DNA of 64,000 nucleotides from Planctomycetaceae bacterium (GCA_020426325.1 JAGQQG010000013.1:19134-83133); one strand, 5' to 3'; positions 17,966 to 27,931 are shown, numbered from the stretch's first letter. The notes: generated by a model from the letters alone, not told the origin. Numbers and translations are program-made.

Positions 17966-18325
17966 ATGTCATCAACAAAGACTCGCAACGGGCAGCAGCC
18001 CTCTCCCGGGCGTCGGACTTCGTCCCCACTCGACACTCTCAGTGCCGATGATCATCGCTGGACATTCCTGACGAACCATGCCCACGTTCTGGCCATCCTG
18101 GCCTCCAACTCAGAGATTGTATTGCGGGAAGTCGCCGTGCAGGTGGGCATCACAGAACGAGCGGTCCAAAGGATCGTCCAAGACCTTGAGGAAGGCGGCT
18201 ACATCGAGCGGGAGCGGATCGGTCGCAGAAATCACTACAGTGTTCACCGAAATCTTTCCCTGAGGCATCCCATCGAAGCTCATTGCACGATTGGTGACCT
18301 GCTCAAACTGATCTCTAACGAGTAA
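17966..18325 (+). CDS. Small winged-helix transcriptional regulator
   Basis: The 119-residue protein starts at 17966, with GGGGAG five bases upstream. Residues about 40-105 form a winged helix: a helix with LAILASN, a helix-turn-helix [28 protein letters not shown] segment, and a wing [17 protein letters not shown]. This resembles ArsR/MarR-like helix-turn-helix proteins in which the fold is used to sense and repress. The N-terminal 35 residues are basic and unordered. No ligand-binding motif is visible. The promoter with inverted repeat upstream suggests autoregulation. Candidate targets are itself, divergent pyc or downstream purEK. Confidence 0.82.
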   Translation: MSSTKTRNGQQPSPGRRTSSPLDTLSADDHRWTFLTNHAHVLAILASNSEIVLREVAVQVGITERAVQRIVQDLEEGGYIERERIGRRNHYSVHRNLSLRHPIEAHCTIGDLLKLISNE

Positions 18326-18384
18326 CATCTAGAGTTCAATAACTCATTGATGGGACTGAAGCGGAAAACGTGTGAGAGACCAGA

Positions 18385-18879
18385 ATGACAACGACCCCCC
18401 AGCCGTACGTAGGCATCATCATGGGCAGCAAATCTGACCTGCCGACAATGCAACTCGCCTCCGAAATCCTTGAAGAATTCGGTGTGCCCTATGAAAAACG
18501 AGTTGTGTCCGCACATCGTACGCCTGAATGGATGGTCGAATATGCGCGGACTGCGGAGACGCGAGGGTTGAAGGTGATCATCGCGGGGGCAGGCGGGGCT
18601 GCGCATTTACCCGGAATGGTGGCTTCACTCACAACCTTACCTGTGCTGGGGGTTCCGATCCAATCGCGTGCGATGTCGGGGCTCGACTCGCTGCTGTCGA
18701 TCGTCCAGATGCCGGGGGGAGTCCCCGTCGGCACACTGGCGATCGGTGAGGCAGGGGCCAAGAACGCAGCCCTGCTGGCTGTCCGCATGTTGGCGGATGG
18801 GATGCCGGAGCTGCGTGAAAAGCTGAAGGCGTTCGCCTCGAGTCAAGAACAAAAGGTGATGAAGGAGTCTGAGTTATGA
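18385..18879 (+). CDS. purE: N5-carboxyaminoimidazole ribonucleotide mutase (class I PurE)
   Basis: The 164-residue purine biosynthesis enzyme converts N5-CAIR to CAIR. The signature [10 protein letters not shown] at about 12-21 and [13 protein letters not shown] at about 45-57 hold the conserved Ser/Asp and the catalytic His. [13 protein letters not shown] and [17 protein letters not shown] complete the class I pattern. The length is normal. The stop overlaps the start of purK by 4 bp (ATGA), so the pair is translationally coupled, and presence of PurK confirms the class I, two-step route. Confidence 0.97.
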   Translation: MTTTPQPYVGIIMGSKSDLPTMQLASEILEEFGVPYEKRVVSAHRTPEWMVEYARTAETRGLKVIIAGAGGAAHLPGMVASLTTLPVLGVPIQSRAMSGLDSLLSIVQMPGGVPVGTLAIGEAGAKNAALLAVRMLADGMPELREKLKAFASSQEQKVMKESEL

Positions 18880-20066
18880 GTCGTGTCTTTCTCCCTGGTT
18901 CGACGATCGGTGTGTTGGGAAGCGGTCAACTCGGGCGGATGTTCGCCATGGCTGCTCGAAGACTCGGTTATCGAGTGCACGTCTACTCACCGGATGATGA
19001 CACACCGACCGGACAGGTTGCCGACGTCGAAGTCCAGGCTGAGTACGACGACTTGGAAGCCATCAAAGCGTTCGCCGGGCAGGTCGATGTTGTCAGCTTT
19101 GAATTCGAGAATATCCCTACGGAGACTGTGAACTTTGTTGATCGGTTCGTTCCCGTACGGCCCGGCGGTCAGGTGCTCCACACCACGCAGCAACGGTTGC
19201 GAGAGAAGACGTTCCTGCAATCATCCGGCTTTCCAGTCACTCCCTACCGGACCATTCGCTCAACTGCTGACCTGGACGATGTGTCTGCCGCAGATATGCC
19301 AGGAATTCTGAAATCGACAGCCTGGGGATATGACGGTAAAGGACAGGTCAAAGTTGGGTCACTGTCCGAAATGCACTCAGCCTGGCAGGCATTGGATTGT
19401 GGCGAGGCCGTGTTGGAGCGATTTGTCGACTTCGAGAAAGAGTTGTCCGTCGTAGCTGTGCGCGGTCAGGACGGATCGATCGTCACCTACGATCCGATTG
19501 AGAATGTTCACCGGAATCACATTCTCGATCTGTCGATTTCACCTGCCACGCTCCCGCGGCGAGTCGCAGATGATGCCGTCGACATTGCCCGCGGCATTCT
19601 GACGGATCTGGATGTCGTCGGCGTGATGTGCATCGAATTCTTTCTGTCGAAGGATGGCAATCTGCTTGTGAATGAACTCGCACCGCGACCTCACAATTCC
19701 GGCCACCTGACGATTGATGCCCATACCACCTGTCAGTTTGAACAGCAGGTACGAGCCGTCTGCGGATTGCCGCTTGGCTCGGTCAATCAATTGCGTCCTG
19801 CGGCCATGGCCAATCTTCTCGGCGATCTCTGGCAGAATGGCGAACCAAACTGGTCAGCGGCACTCGCAACTGCTGATGTCAAGTTACACCTGTATGGAAA
19901 AAAGGCAGCACGTGTCGGCAGGAAGATGGGGCATCTCACGGCACTCGCCGAGTCAACACTGGAGGCTGCACTTCAAGCAAAGAAGGCTCGTAAGGCACTG
20001 GTCGAGCAAAACTCGCCAGAATCCAAGGGCTGTCTAGAATCGAGTCCACTCACAATTTCGAGCTAA
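18876..20066 (+). CDS. purK: 5-(carboxyamino)imidazole ribonucleotide synthase
   Basis: The 396-residue ATP-grasp enzyme makes N5-CAIR from AIR, ATP and bicarbonate. The N-terminal pre-ATP-grasp loop is [17 protein letters not shown]. The central ATP-grasp region has [13 protein letters not shown] and the Glu-rich [16 protein letters not shown]. The metal/phosphate site [18 protein letters not shown] is near residue 268. The C-terminal domain carries LHLYGKK. All family hallmarks are present at normal length. It is coupled to purE upstream. No terminator is recognised after it. Confidence 0.97.
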   Translation: MSRVFLPGSTIGVLGSGQLGRMFAMAARRLGYRVHVYSPDDDTPTGQVADVEVQAEYDDLEAIKAFAGQVDVVSFEFENIPTETVNFVDRFVPVRPGGQVLHTTQQRLREKTFLQSSGFPVTPYRTIRSTADLDDVSAADMPGILKSTAWGYDGKGQVKVGSLSEMHSAWQALDCGEAVLERFVDFEKELSVVAVRGQDGSIVTYDPIENVHRNHILDLSISPATLPRRVADDAVDIARGILTDLDVVGVMCIEFFLSKDGNLLVNELAPRPHNSGHLTIDAHTTCQFEQQVRAVCGLPLGSVNQLRPAAMANLLGDLWQNGEPNWSAALATADVKLHLYGKKAARVGRKMGHLTALAESTLEAALQAKKARKALVEQNSPESKGCLESSPLTISS

Positions 20067-20235
20067 CAATCACTGGTGATCAATCTGACTTGAGCAACGA
20101 TCATTTGTGCCTGAGAGGTCACACGACATGAGTGGCTCGGATCTGAACGGCTGAACTGGCGAGCCCAGTGCAAGTCCCTGATTCAATGTGCAGTTCGTTG
20201 AGTTGAATGTCGATGCAGACCGACGGGAGCAACGA

Positions 20236-22422
20236 GTGAACAGTCATCCGCACAATCCCACAAATGTCGGCCTGCAGCCGACAGAGAAGTCAGTGAAAAC
20301 CGACGTCGAAGCAGCTGCGTGGTTGTTTGAGCAGTTGGCTGTCGAAGCGGGACAGCCGGCGAATCGATCAAGTATCAGACGAGCTGTGGATGAAGCGGCT
20401 ACTGCGTGGCCGGCCGGCCCGGAAGATCACTGGTGGAAGTGGTTGGTCGAGTCCGCGCGGAGTTTGAATCTGAAGAGCAAGATTGTTGACTGCACTTTCG
20501 ACCAGGTTGTTGATCTCTCACGCGAAGGGGCTCGCGTGATCACGCGCGTTGGCGAGGATCATCAGTGGAAAGCGATCGCATCGACAAAGGGACGACGTTT
20601 TCATCTCCTCAGGCCGCTCCGAAGCGACAATCAAATCTGGGTCAACTCCCGGCGTTTGCGCACAATGCTGGACGCGGAATCTCCAGATACTCTGATTCGG
20701 TGTCTCGTCGTCGAGCCCAGCATGATCGGTCCTGGCGATACGACCATTGATTCTCATGAGCAGACGCCATTTGGAAGACTACTGGCGCTCCTTAAGCCAG
20801 AAGCAGGTGATGTCTGGATCATCGTGGTTTTTGCGCTCGTAACCGGTTTGCTGGCTTTGGCAACGCCGATGGCCGTCGAGACACTGGTCAATACCGTGGC
20901 ATTTGGCCGTCTGCTCCAGCCGGTGATCATTCTCTCGATCTTGTTGCTGGCTTTCTTGTCGTTTTCTGCTGCCTTGCGAGCGTTACAGACATACGTTGTC
21001 GAAATCATTCAGCGACGCCTCTTCGCGCGGGTAGCTGCCGATCTGGCTTATCGGCTCCCAAGAGCGAGGGTTGATGCGCTCGACAGGCAGAACGGTCGAG
21101 AACTTGTGAACCGATTCTTCGATGTCGTCACAGTTCAAAAAGTCTCGGCCCAGCTATTGTTGGACGGAGTCTCACTGGTTCTCAGTGGCCTCATCGGTAT
21201 GGCAGTCCTGGCTTTTTACCATCCCTGGTTGCTGGGCTTTGACGTTGTGCTTCTCGCACTCATTGCATTCGTCATTCTGGTGCTTGGTCGTGGAGCGATT
21301 GCAACGAGTGTGAAGGAATCGAAGACGAAATACCGTATGGCTGCATGGCTGGAAGATCTCGTCGGCTGTCCGACAGCCTTTCGTCATTGTGGCGCTGCAG
21401 AGTTCGCGCTCGACCGGGCAGACCGATTGACATACGAGTATCTCAACGCGCGAAGAATCCATTTTCGCGTGCTCATGAGACAGATCATCTTTGCTCTCGG
21501 GATACAGGCATTGGCCAGTACAGTTCTGTTGGGTTTGGGGGGATGGCTGGTGATCTCCGCCCAACTCACGTTGGGCCAGTTGGTTGCGGCAGAACTCATC
21601 GTTACGGTGATCGTCAGCTCCTTCGCCAAGCTGGGCAAACATATGGAAAGTTTCTACGACCTGATGGCCTCCGTCGACAAACTTGGCGTTCTCTTTGATC
21701 TCCCGATGGAACGACAGGACGGCCTTCTTTCGATGCCAAATCATCGCCCAGCCAAGTTGATTTTGAGTGACCTCGGCTATACCGATGTGATGGAACAGCA
21801 AGTTCTTGAAGATGTCAATCTGCATGTTGCCAGTGGTGAGCGACTAGCGATTGTGGGACCAAGCGGAAGCGGCAAGAGTGTCCTCCTCGACCTGATCTAT
21901 GGCACCCGGAATCCGTCGACGGGTCATCTTGCGATTGATGGTGTTGATCCAGGTGATTTGAGACCTGATGCTCTTCGTCGGCACGTGACCCTTGTTCGCG
22001 ACGTTGAAGTATTCGAGGGGACAATTGCTGAAAACATTCATCTGGAGCGTCCTGATGTCTCTACGATCGATGTCAGAGACGTACTGGAGGAAGTTGGCTT
22101 GCTGGATTCTGTTCTCCGCTTGCCTGACGGTCTCGACACACGTCTCGTGGACCGGGGATCTCCCTTATCAACCAATCAGGCAAGAAAGTTGATGTTGGCC
22201 AGAGCGATTGTTGGGCGTCCGAGGCTCCTGTTGGTCGATGGGTTGCTCGATGCTTTGCCGGATGAGGATGCCAAGGCTCTCTTGGAGAAACTGGTTGATT
22301 CGGACAGGCCTTGGACTCTGCTCCTCGTCACCGGCCGAGAATTCCTTTCCAAGAACTGTAGTCGTTCATTCCGTCCCGACACTCCCCATGTGCCTCATCT
22401 GCTGGAGGTCGCCAATGCCTGA
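20236..22422 (+). CDS. Type I secretion ABC transporter with degenerate ATPase domain
   Basis: The start is GTG at 20236 with GGGAG six bases upstream, giving 728 residues. A longer frame from 20188 lacks a ribosome site. Residues about 15-150 look like an inactive C39-peptidase-like domain as in HlyB. Residues about 180-440 carry five or six membrane helices of the exporter fold. The nucleotide-binding domain at about 500-728 keeps Walker A (GPSGSGKS) but has altered motifs: the Q-loop region reads LVRDVEVF, the signature is LSTNQ instead of LSGGQ, Walker B is LLLVDG with Gly in place of the catalytic Glu, and the H-loop reads VTGRE without His. It overlaps the HlyD gene by 8 bp. Such an exporter would move a peptide or protein across the inner membrane, but ATP hydrolysis is doubtful. 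Confidence 0.87.
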   Translation: MNSHPHNPTNVGLQPTEKSVKTDVEAAAWLFEQLAVEAGQPANRSSIRRAVDEAATAWPAGPEDHWWKWLVESARSLNLKSKIVDCTFDQVVDLSREGARVITRVGEDHQWKAIASTKGRRFHLLRPLRSDNQIWVNSRRLRTMLDAESPDTLIRCLVVEPSMIGPGDTTIDSHEQTPFGRLLALLKPEAGDVWIIVVFALVTGLLALATPMAVETLVNTVAFGRLLQPVIILSILLLAFLSFSAALRALQTYVVEIIQRRLFARVAADLAYRLPRARVDALDRQNGRELVNRFFDVVTVQKVSAQLLLDGVSLVLSGLIGMAVLAFYHPWLLGFDVVLLALIAFVILVLGRGAIATSVKESKTKYRMAAWLEDLVGCPTAFRHCGAAEFALDRADRLTYEYLNARRIHFRVLMRQIIFALGIQALASTVLLGLGGWLVISAQLTLGQLVAAELIVTVIVSSFAKLGKHMESFYDLMASVDKLGVLFDLPMERQDGLLSMPNHRPAKLILSDLGYTDVMEQQVLEDVNLHVASGERLAIVGPSGSGKSVLLDLIYGTRNPSTGHLAIDGVDPGDLRPDALRRHVTLVRDVEVFEGTIAENIHLERPDVSTIDVRDVLEEVGLLDSVLRLPDGLDTRLVDRGSPLSTNQARKLMLARAIVGRPRLLLVDGLLDALPDEDAKALLEKLVDSDRPWTLLLVTGREFLSKNCSRSFRPDTPHVPHLLEVANA

Positions 22423-23899
22423 GAATCATCTGCTCACACAGCGAACGGCGACCGGTCAGGAACGAAGACAGACGATGCTGGTCCCTGTCGCGTACAGCGA
22501 ATCGGTCATGCCGTCACTTCGACTGGCCCGTTCCTCCAGAATCGCGAGAACAATTGCGAAATGGCTGTCGGCCGGACTGCTTCTGACAACCTTTCTGATG
22601 ACCTTTGCGCCGTGGCAACAGTCCGTCAGCGGTACGGGAAATGTGCTGGCCTTCGCGCCCAATCAAAGACCGCAGGTCATTGAAGCTCCCATCAAAGGAC
22701 GTATCGCACGTTGGGGGGAAGGCATTGTTGAGAATGCTTCAGTCACCCAAGGGCAGGTCATCGCGGAGATTCGTGATCTCGACGAATCCTACGCATCCCG
22801 GTTGGATCAGCATTTGAACAATAGTGAACAGGCGGTCGAAGCAAGTCGGCAGCAACTGGCGGCGAATGAACGTGCACTGGAAGCAGCTCAGACAATCGTC
22901 GAGTCGTATCAGGCCCAGGTTCGCGCATACGAAACCGTCAAACAGGAAATCAGCGCTGCTCAGGATGCCTATGTCGAGATGGCGGAGAGGAAAGTGCTCG
23001 CGGAGCAGCAGCAACTCCAGGAGTATCAGGCCGCGCTGCCTCAACTACAGGCCGAGTTCGATCGGACGAAGAAACTTCAGCAAGAAGGCAATCTCTCACT
23101 TCAGAAGTTGCAGGAGATCGAACGCAAGCTGACCGAATCTCAAGCCAAGGTTCGCCGAGCAGAAGCGTACGTCGAGGCAGCTCAGTCTGAACTCGAAGGG
23201 AAGCAACGCGACCGAACTGCGAAGATTGAAAAGGCCCAGGTCGATATCGACTATGCTGAGGCGGCATTACGAAAAGCCAAGGGAGATGTCTCAAAAGCAG
23301 AGGGCTCAATTGCCAAAGCTCAACAGGAATTGAACAAGGCTTCGAAAGACGTCCTCGACATGCAGGTGAAGGTCGCTAGACAACAGAGTCAGGTGATCAC
23401 AGCTCCGTTTGATGGAATCGTCGTCCAGATCACCCCCAACATGGGGACAGCAATTCTCAAGGAAGGCGATCAGATTTGTACGATCGTCCCGCAAACAACA
23501 GATCGATCGGTTCAAATCTGGCTGGATGGTAACGATGCACCGCTGGTCGAGCCAGGGCGCCATGTTCGACTCCAATTCGAAGGTTGGCCGGCCGTGCAGT
23601 TCTCTGGTTGGCCATCAGTCGCAGTCGGTACATTCGGGGGTGAGGTGGTTTCCGTTGATGCAACCGACAATGGCAAGGGGAAGTTCCGGGTACTCGTCCG
23701 ACCAGATGAGCAGACTGCTCCCTGGCCCGATGAACGCTTCTTGCGACAAGGGGTCAGGGCCAACGGCTGGGTGCTGCTCAAGCAGGTGCCACTCTGGTTT
23801 GAGGTCTGGCGACAACTCAACGGATTTCCACCGGTCGTCGAACTTGACGGGAGTCCCGAGAAAGAGAGCAAGAACAAGCCGCCCAAACTACCCAAGTAG
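22415..23899 (+). CDS. HlyD-type membrane fusion protein of a type I secretion system
   Basis: The start at 22415 overlaps the ABC gene by 8 bp (ATGCCTGA) and has GGAGG six bases upstream. The 494-residue protein has one N-terminal membrane helix at about 48-70. A split biotinyl-lipoyl barrel follows (RPQVIEAPIKGRIARWGEGIVENASV side, then ITAPFDGIVVQI near 330). Between them lies a very long alpha-helical coiled coil at about 125-320, and a beta-barrel domain follows. This is the periplasmic adaptor architecture linking an inner-membrane exporter to a TolC-type protein. The C-terminal tail is Lys/Pro-rich. Neighbours on both sides supply the other two components. Confidence 0.92.
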   Translation: MPENHLLTQRTATGQERRQTMLVPVAYSESVMPSLRLARSSRIARTIAKWLSAGLLLTTFLMTFAPWQQSVSGTGNVLAFAPNQRPQVIEAPIKGRIARWGEGIVENASVTQGQVIAEIRDLDESYASRLDQHLNNSEQAVEASRQQLAANERALEAAQTIVESYQAQVRAYETVKQEISAAQDAYVEMAERKVLAEQQQLQEYQAALPQLQAEFDRTKKLQQEGNLSLQKLQEIERKLTESQAKVRRAEAYVEAAQSELEGKQRDRTAKIEKAQVDIDYAEAALRKAKGDVSKAEGSIAKAQQELNKASKDVLDMQVKVARQQSQVITAPFDGIVVQITPNMGTAILKEGDQICTIVPQTTDRSVQIWLDGNDAPLVEPGRHVRLQFEGWPAVQFSGWPSVAVGTFGGEVVSVDATDNGKGKFRVLVRPDEQTAPWPDERFLRQGVRANGWVLLKQVPLWFEVWRQLNGFPPVVELDGSPEKESKNKPPKLPK

Positions 23900-24152
23900 A
23901 CCTCGCATTGAACTGGATTGCCTTCACCAAGACCAATGGTGACGCATTTATGGAGCAGGGCAAGTTTTCCGCATGTGAGTCAAACACAGGGATTATGAGA
24001 AGACCCCGTGTGTCGCTTCTCCTGTGAGCCATGTGCGGTGTGCACTTGCCACTTTTCTGGTCGAAGACATTGGTAAGACCGTTAGGATCGGTCTGAGTGA
24101 TGATTGCCTGCGCCAGGTGAGACATCACTCGTGTCAGGGAAGGCCAGTGATT

Positions 24153-25787
24153 ATGACCTTGAGAAGTCTCAAGCTGTCGATTGCTCTCATCATTTGCGGC
24201 TGCGCGCATTCCCGAAACGCCACGGTTGATTCAAGCACCAACCCAGCTGTGGAAGCCGCTGAGACATCGATCACGGAATCTTCCGAAACTTTAGAGGATG
24301 TGTCCCACCTTGTCGCGCCAGCTGGCTTCGAAGCAGTGGACGAAGCTGCGCAGCAGTCAGGCGTTGAGATCATTCCCACAGTCGAAGAGCGATCCCCTTC
24401 AGTACCTGAGATACAGGAATCTGAGGCTCCCGAGTGGTGGGGAGTGGGGAACGAGGCTGTCCTGCTTGAGCATGTCATCGCTTCTGTCTATCAGAGCTAT
24501 CCACTTCTTGAATCTGCACTGTATTCACGAACGATTGCAGCAGGCGAACAACTCGCAGCCTCGGGAGCATTTGATCTCAAGCTCAAAGCCGCGAGCGAAA
24601 ACGGACCGACCGGGTTCTATCAGACTTACCGACAGAGCGTGGGGCTCGTGCAGCCCATTTATCATGGAGGCGAAGCCTTTGCCGGATACCGGATCGGCCG
24701 AGGTGATTTCCAACCCTGGTATCTGGAGCGACAGACGAACGGATCAGGGGAATTCAAAGCCGGTCTCGCCGTGCCTCTCGCCCGAAATCGTGACATCGAC
24801 TCGCGTCGAGCTGATCTCTGGCGATCGAATTACGGACGACAGCTGGTTGAGCCGGATATCCAGGCGCAGCTGATCGGATTCGTCCAGGAGGCCAGCTACA
24901 TCTACTGGACTTGGGTCGCGGCGGGAGAGAACGTTCGCATCGCCGATCGTGTCCTACAATTGGCAATGGATCGCACCGAACGAATCAGTCGCCAGGTTGA
25001 GGAAGGACTGCTCGATCCGCCTGAGTTGACCGACAATCTTCGACTGGTCGCCGAACGTCGCGGCAAACTTGCAGACGCTGAGCGTAAGTTTCAACAAACC
25101 GCCATTAAGCTCTCGCTTTACTATCGAGATCTGAATGGTGCGCCGCTGGTCCCTTCTCCGAAATCCCTGCCTGCGTTTCCCGATCCGCTTCTCACGGCGC
25201 CGGAAAGTCTGAACTCCGATATTCAAATTGCTCTCGAACAACGTCCCGAAATGTACGTGCTGAATATGATTCGGCGGCAGTTGGATGTCGACTACGCTGA
25301 GTCCCAGAACGATTTGCGACCGAATATCGATGCTGTGGTCGCCGGATCACAGGACATCGGCGAGCCGACCAGTTCCAAGAACGATAAGGGACAATTCGAG
25401 CTGGACGCGTCCATCTTTGTGGATGTGCCTCTTCAGCGACGGAAGGCACAGGGCAAGATGCAGGCGATTCAAGCCAAGATTGCACAGCTCAGCGCCAAAC
25501 GCAGGCTCACTGAAGATAAGATCGTCACCGATGTCCAGTCCGCGTATGCCGGGCTAGTCTCAGCCTATGAACAGGTCCAACAGGCACAGGAAGCTGTCGA
25601 ATACGCGGAAGATCTCGCCCGCCGCGAACGCTTGAATTTCGAGCAAGGAGCCTCCGATCTGCTCAAAGTCACACTCCGTGAACAGTACGCCGCCGAGGCC
25701 GCCGCAAAAGTCGTGGACGCACGCTTGCTCTACTTCCAGACACAAGCGGACTACCGAGCCGCCCTCGCCCAGGATCGCTTGCCCTAA
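24153..25787 (+). CDS. TolC-family outer membrane protein, probable lipoprotein
   Basis: The start at 24153 gives a 544-residue protein with a lipoprotein-type signal (LSIALIICGCAHS, candidate lipid-anchored Cys at ICGC). GGGAAGG lies upstream. After an acidic linker of about 80 residues come two outer-membrane-efflux repeats, each with long helices. The second half carries QSAYAGLVSAYEQVQQAQEAVEYAEDL, a typical TolC helical hairpin. It completes the three-part type I secretion set with the ABC exporter and HlyD protein, 253 bp downstream of the latter. The exported substrate is not encoded next to it in an obvious way. No RTX repeats are seen in the window. Confidence 0.9.
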   Translation: MTLRSLKLSIALIICGCAHSRNATVDSSTNPAVEAAETSITESSETLEDVSHLVAPAGFEAVDEAAQQSGVEIIPTVEERSPSVPEIQESEAPEWWGVGNEAVLLEHVIASVYQSYPLLESALYSRTIAAGEQLAASGAFDLKLKAASENGPTGFYQTYRQSVGLVQPIYHGGEAFAGYRIGRGDFQPWYLERQTNGSGEFKAGLAVPLARNRDIDSRRADLWRSNYGRQLVEPDIQAQLIGFVQEASYIYWTWVAAGENVRIADRVLQLAMDRTERISRQVEEGLLDPPELTDNLRLVAERRGKLADAERKFQQTAIKLSLYYRDLNGAPLVPSPKSLPAFPDPLLTAPESLNSDIQIALEQRPEMYVLNMIRRQLDVDYAESQNDLRPNIDAVVAGSQDIGEPTSSKNDKGQFELDASIFVDVPLQRRKAQGKMQAIQAKIAQLSAKRRLTEDKIVTDVQSAYAGLVSAYEQVQQAQEAVEYAEDLARRERLNFEQGASDLLKVTLREQYAAEAAAKVVDARLLYFQTQADYRAALAQDRLP

Positions 25788-25995
25788 TTGTTCGACCTGC
25801 GTGGCTCGTTTTACCCGCAATGAAGGATGCTAGGCTGACGGGTGACTGAGGGGCAACAGGACGCGAAATCATTTCAGATTCTGCCTGAGCACACACGTCC
25901 CATCATCTGACGTTCGAAGAGGGATCTCTTCAGGATCGCATCCTCAGCTTTAAAGTCAACTCGAGTGAGCGTCCAACACGATCCATTCGATCCTC

Positions 25996-26036
25996 GTGAG
26001 TTGACTCACAACGAGATGTATGCAAATATTCCCATA
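25996..26036 (+). promoter_or_regulatory. Probable ars promoter/operator
   Basis: TTGACT (26001-26006) lies 17 bases before AAATAT (26024-26029). An imperfect 18-base palindrome (26019-26036, seven of nine pairs) covers the -10 region just ahead of arsR. A second, perfect palindrome GTGAGT-TG-ACTCAC spans 25996-26009 over the -35. Either could be the ArsR binding site. Confidence 0.5.
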
Positions 26037-26041
26037 TAGCC

Positions 26042-26362
26042 ATGCATGAGAAAACTCAAAGGCAATATGAAGCAAGAGCGCGGATTGCCAAGGCGCTGGC
26101 ACATCCGAGTCGTCTGCTGATGTTGGACCTACTCCAGAAGAGGGAGATGTGCGTCACTGATTTGACCGAGAAGGTTGGTGTGGATCAGTCGACCGTTTCA
26201 AAACATCTGTCAGTGCTGAAAGAGGTCGGCCTGATCGACGTCCGGAAAGCGGGGCAGATGAGTTTCTACCGCGTCACCTGTGGCTGTCTCGACGGCTTCT
26301 TTTCGTGCCTGGAGGCGGTGCTGAAATCAGATGTGATGGGACGACGGAAATCGCTGAAATGA
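26042..26362 (+). CDS. arsR: ArsR-family metalloregulator
   Basis: The 106-residue winged-helix repressor has KALAHPSRLLMLDLL, the DNA-reading segment VTDLTEKVGVDQSTVSKHLSVLKEVGL and wing VRKAGQMSFYRV, all typical for ArsR/SmtB. The usual ELCVCDL metal-binding pair on the third helix is reduced to EMCVTDL with one Cys. A C-terminal cluster (TCGCLDGFFSC) supplies three more, so As(III) may be bound by a different cysteine set. It heads the arsenic operon and lies 10 bp ahead of the aquaporin gene. It most likely represses the operon until arsenite binds. Confidence 0.93.
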   Translation: MHEKTQRQYEARARIAKALAHPSRLLMLDLLQKREMCVTDLTEKVGVDQSTVSKHLSVLKEVGLIDVRKAGQMSFYRVTCGCLDGFFSCLEAVLKSDVMGRRKSLK

Positions 26363-26372
26363 GTTGTGCTGA

Positions 26373-27056
26373 ATGAATAAGTACATTGCCGAAGTCATTG
26401 GGACATTTGCACTCGTCTTCGCGGGGACGGGGGCAATTGTTGTGAACGACGTGACGGGCGGCACTGTGACTCACGTGGGAATTGCGATCACGTTCGGACT
26501 GATCGTGATGGCGATGATTTATGCCATCGGCGATATTTCCGGGGCACACATCAATCCTGCCGTCACCATCGCATTCGCTTTTACCGATCGCTTCAAGCGT
26601 CATCAGGTCATCCCGTATCTGATGTGCCAGACGGCCGGTGCCTTGCTGGCCAGCTTGTTGCTGCGAGCGCTCTTCCTCGAACATGATCACCTCGGAGCGA
26701 CGCTTCCTGCGGGAGTCTGGTGGCAGTCATTCATCTTCGAGGTCGTCCTGACATTCATCCTGATGTTTGTGATTCTGAATGTGTCGACCGGAGCTAAGGA
26801 GAAGGGGATCATGGCTGGAGCCGCGATTGGCAGTGTTGTTGCTTTAGAAGCGATGTTTGCCGGACCGATCTCTGGCGCCTCGATGAACCCCGCACGATCA
26901 TTGGCACCGGCTGTTGTCAGTGGACATTTGAACCACCTGTGGATGTATCTTGTGGCTCCGGTACTCGGAGCACTTCTGGCTGTGCCAGCGTACCAATGTG
27001 TGCACACGGATCGATGCCTGTCAGTCAGTGAGCCGATTGTGGAGGAACAATCGTGA
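26373..27056 (+). CDS. aqpS: MIP-family channel (AqpS-like aquaglyceroporin) of the ars operon
   Basis: The 227-residue protein has six membrane helices and the two pore half-helices GAHINPAVT (about 60-68) and SGASMNPARS (about 170-179), both with NPA boxes. In this operon context the family member AqpS lets arsenite leave the cell down its gradient after ArsC reduces arsenate, replacing an ArsB or Acr3 pump. No pump gene is present here, which supports that role by inference. It overlaps arsC by 4 bp. General glycerol or water transport cannot be excluded. Confidence 0.9.
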   Translation: MNKYIAEVIGTFALVFAGTGAIVVNDVTGGTVTHVGIAITFGLIVMAMIYAIGDISGAHINPAVTIAFAFTDRFKRHQVIPYLMCQTAGALLASLLLRALFLEHDHLGATLPAGVWWQSFIFEVVLTFILMFVILNVSTGAKEKGIMAGAAIGSVVALEAMFAGPISGASMNPARSLAPAVVSGHLNHLWMYLVAPVLGALLAVPAYQCVHTDRCLSVSEPIVEEQS

Positions 27057-27469
27057 AGCGTGTCTTGATTCTGTGTACAGGAAACTCCTGTCGGTCTCAA
27101 ATGGCCGAAGCCTTGTGGGACTCGCTCGGGAAGGGAGAGTGGACGTCCGAGTCTGCCGGTTCAAAGCCATCGGGTTACGTACACCCATTGGCCGTGCAGG
27201 CAATGAAGGAATTGGAAATCGACATCTCGTCGAACAAAAGCAAATCGGTAGAACAGTTCCGCGATCAGGAGTTCGATGTGGTTGTCACCGTTTGCGACAA
27301 CGCGCGTGAATCATGTCCAGCTTTTCCGGGAGCAAAGCTGACGCTCCACTGGCCATTTGACGATCCGGCCGATGCCGTGGGGACGGATGATGAAAAGATG
27401 AAGACATTCCGAAGAGTGCGGGATGAAATCCAGGAAAGGATCGAGGTCTATCTCTCCAATTCTGTGTAG
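27053..27469 (+). CDS. arsC: Arsenate reductase, low-molecular-weight phosphatase type
   Basis: The 138-residue protein has the P-loop CTGNSCRS at residues 8-15 and the redox pair CDNARESC at about 82-89, matching thioredoxin-linked ArsC of the Staphylococcus/Bacillus type. The Asp general acid lies in WPFDDPAD. The start is GTG at 27053, inside the aquaporin stop (GTGA), with a strong GGAGG seven bases upstream. It reduces arsenate to arsenite in the cytoplasm, feeding the channel encoded upstream. Confidence 0.95.
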   Translation: MKRVLILCTGNSCRSQMAEALWDSLGKGEWTSESAGSKPSGYVHPLAVQAMKELEIDISSNKSKSVEQFRDQEFDVVVTVCDNARESCPAFPGAKLTLHWPFDDPADAVGTDDEKMKTFRRVRDEIQERIEVYLSNSV

Positions 27470-27931
27470 CGCGACGTAGATCCAGTCGTGTCGATTTCTG
27501 TTTACGACGATGGGCAAGGTCAGAATCCACCAGTGTTCGGTGGCGGGACTGGAGAGAAAAAAATTTTCCTCAGATTACTGCCGAACCAATGTCCTATTTA
27601 CCCTTGAGACAAAGGTTGTCACATTCTGTCTGTTGTTGAGTTGAAACAGAAACGAAGAGGACCTTCCGCTCGATCGTAGATCATTTCACAACTCCATGTT
27701 TCCTGCGTAGCTCCACTCCAATTGCACGTTGTATTGATCACGAAACCTTTGTGAGTGAATTCGCTTGAGGTGCTTCGATTCCCTCTCTTGCAAATGACTA
27801 CAAGTGCAGGGGATGATGGTATGACGTTCGGAGCTCACTGAAGGGAAGGGCGATTCTGCAAGATTCCTCAGGAGTGAGTGATTCATAATGTGGTCGACGA
27901 TAAGCATTCGGACGTTGGGGGCCAATTACTC
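27470..27931. other. Intergenic stretch after the ars operon
   Basis: Nothing convincing is seen in these 462 bases. A run of seven A then four T occurs near 27559-27570 without a stable GC stem before it. Short open frames lack ribosome sites or known domains. Confidence 0.5.

Noticed and set aside
22208..22414. N-terminal extension of the HlyD-type protein
   Set aside because: It overlaps the ABC ATPase coding region. The ATG at 22415 has GGAGG at ideal distance.
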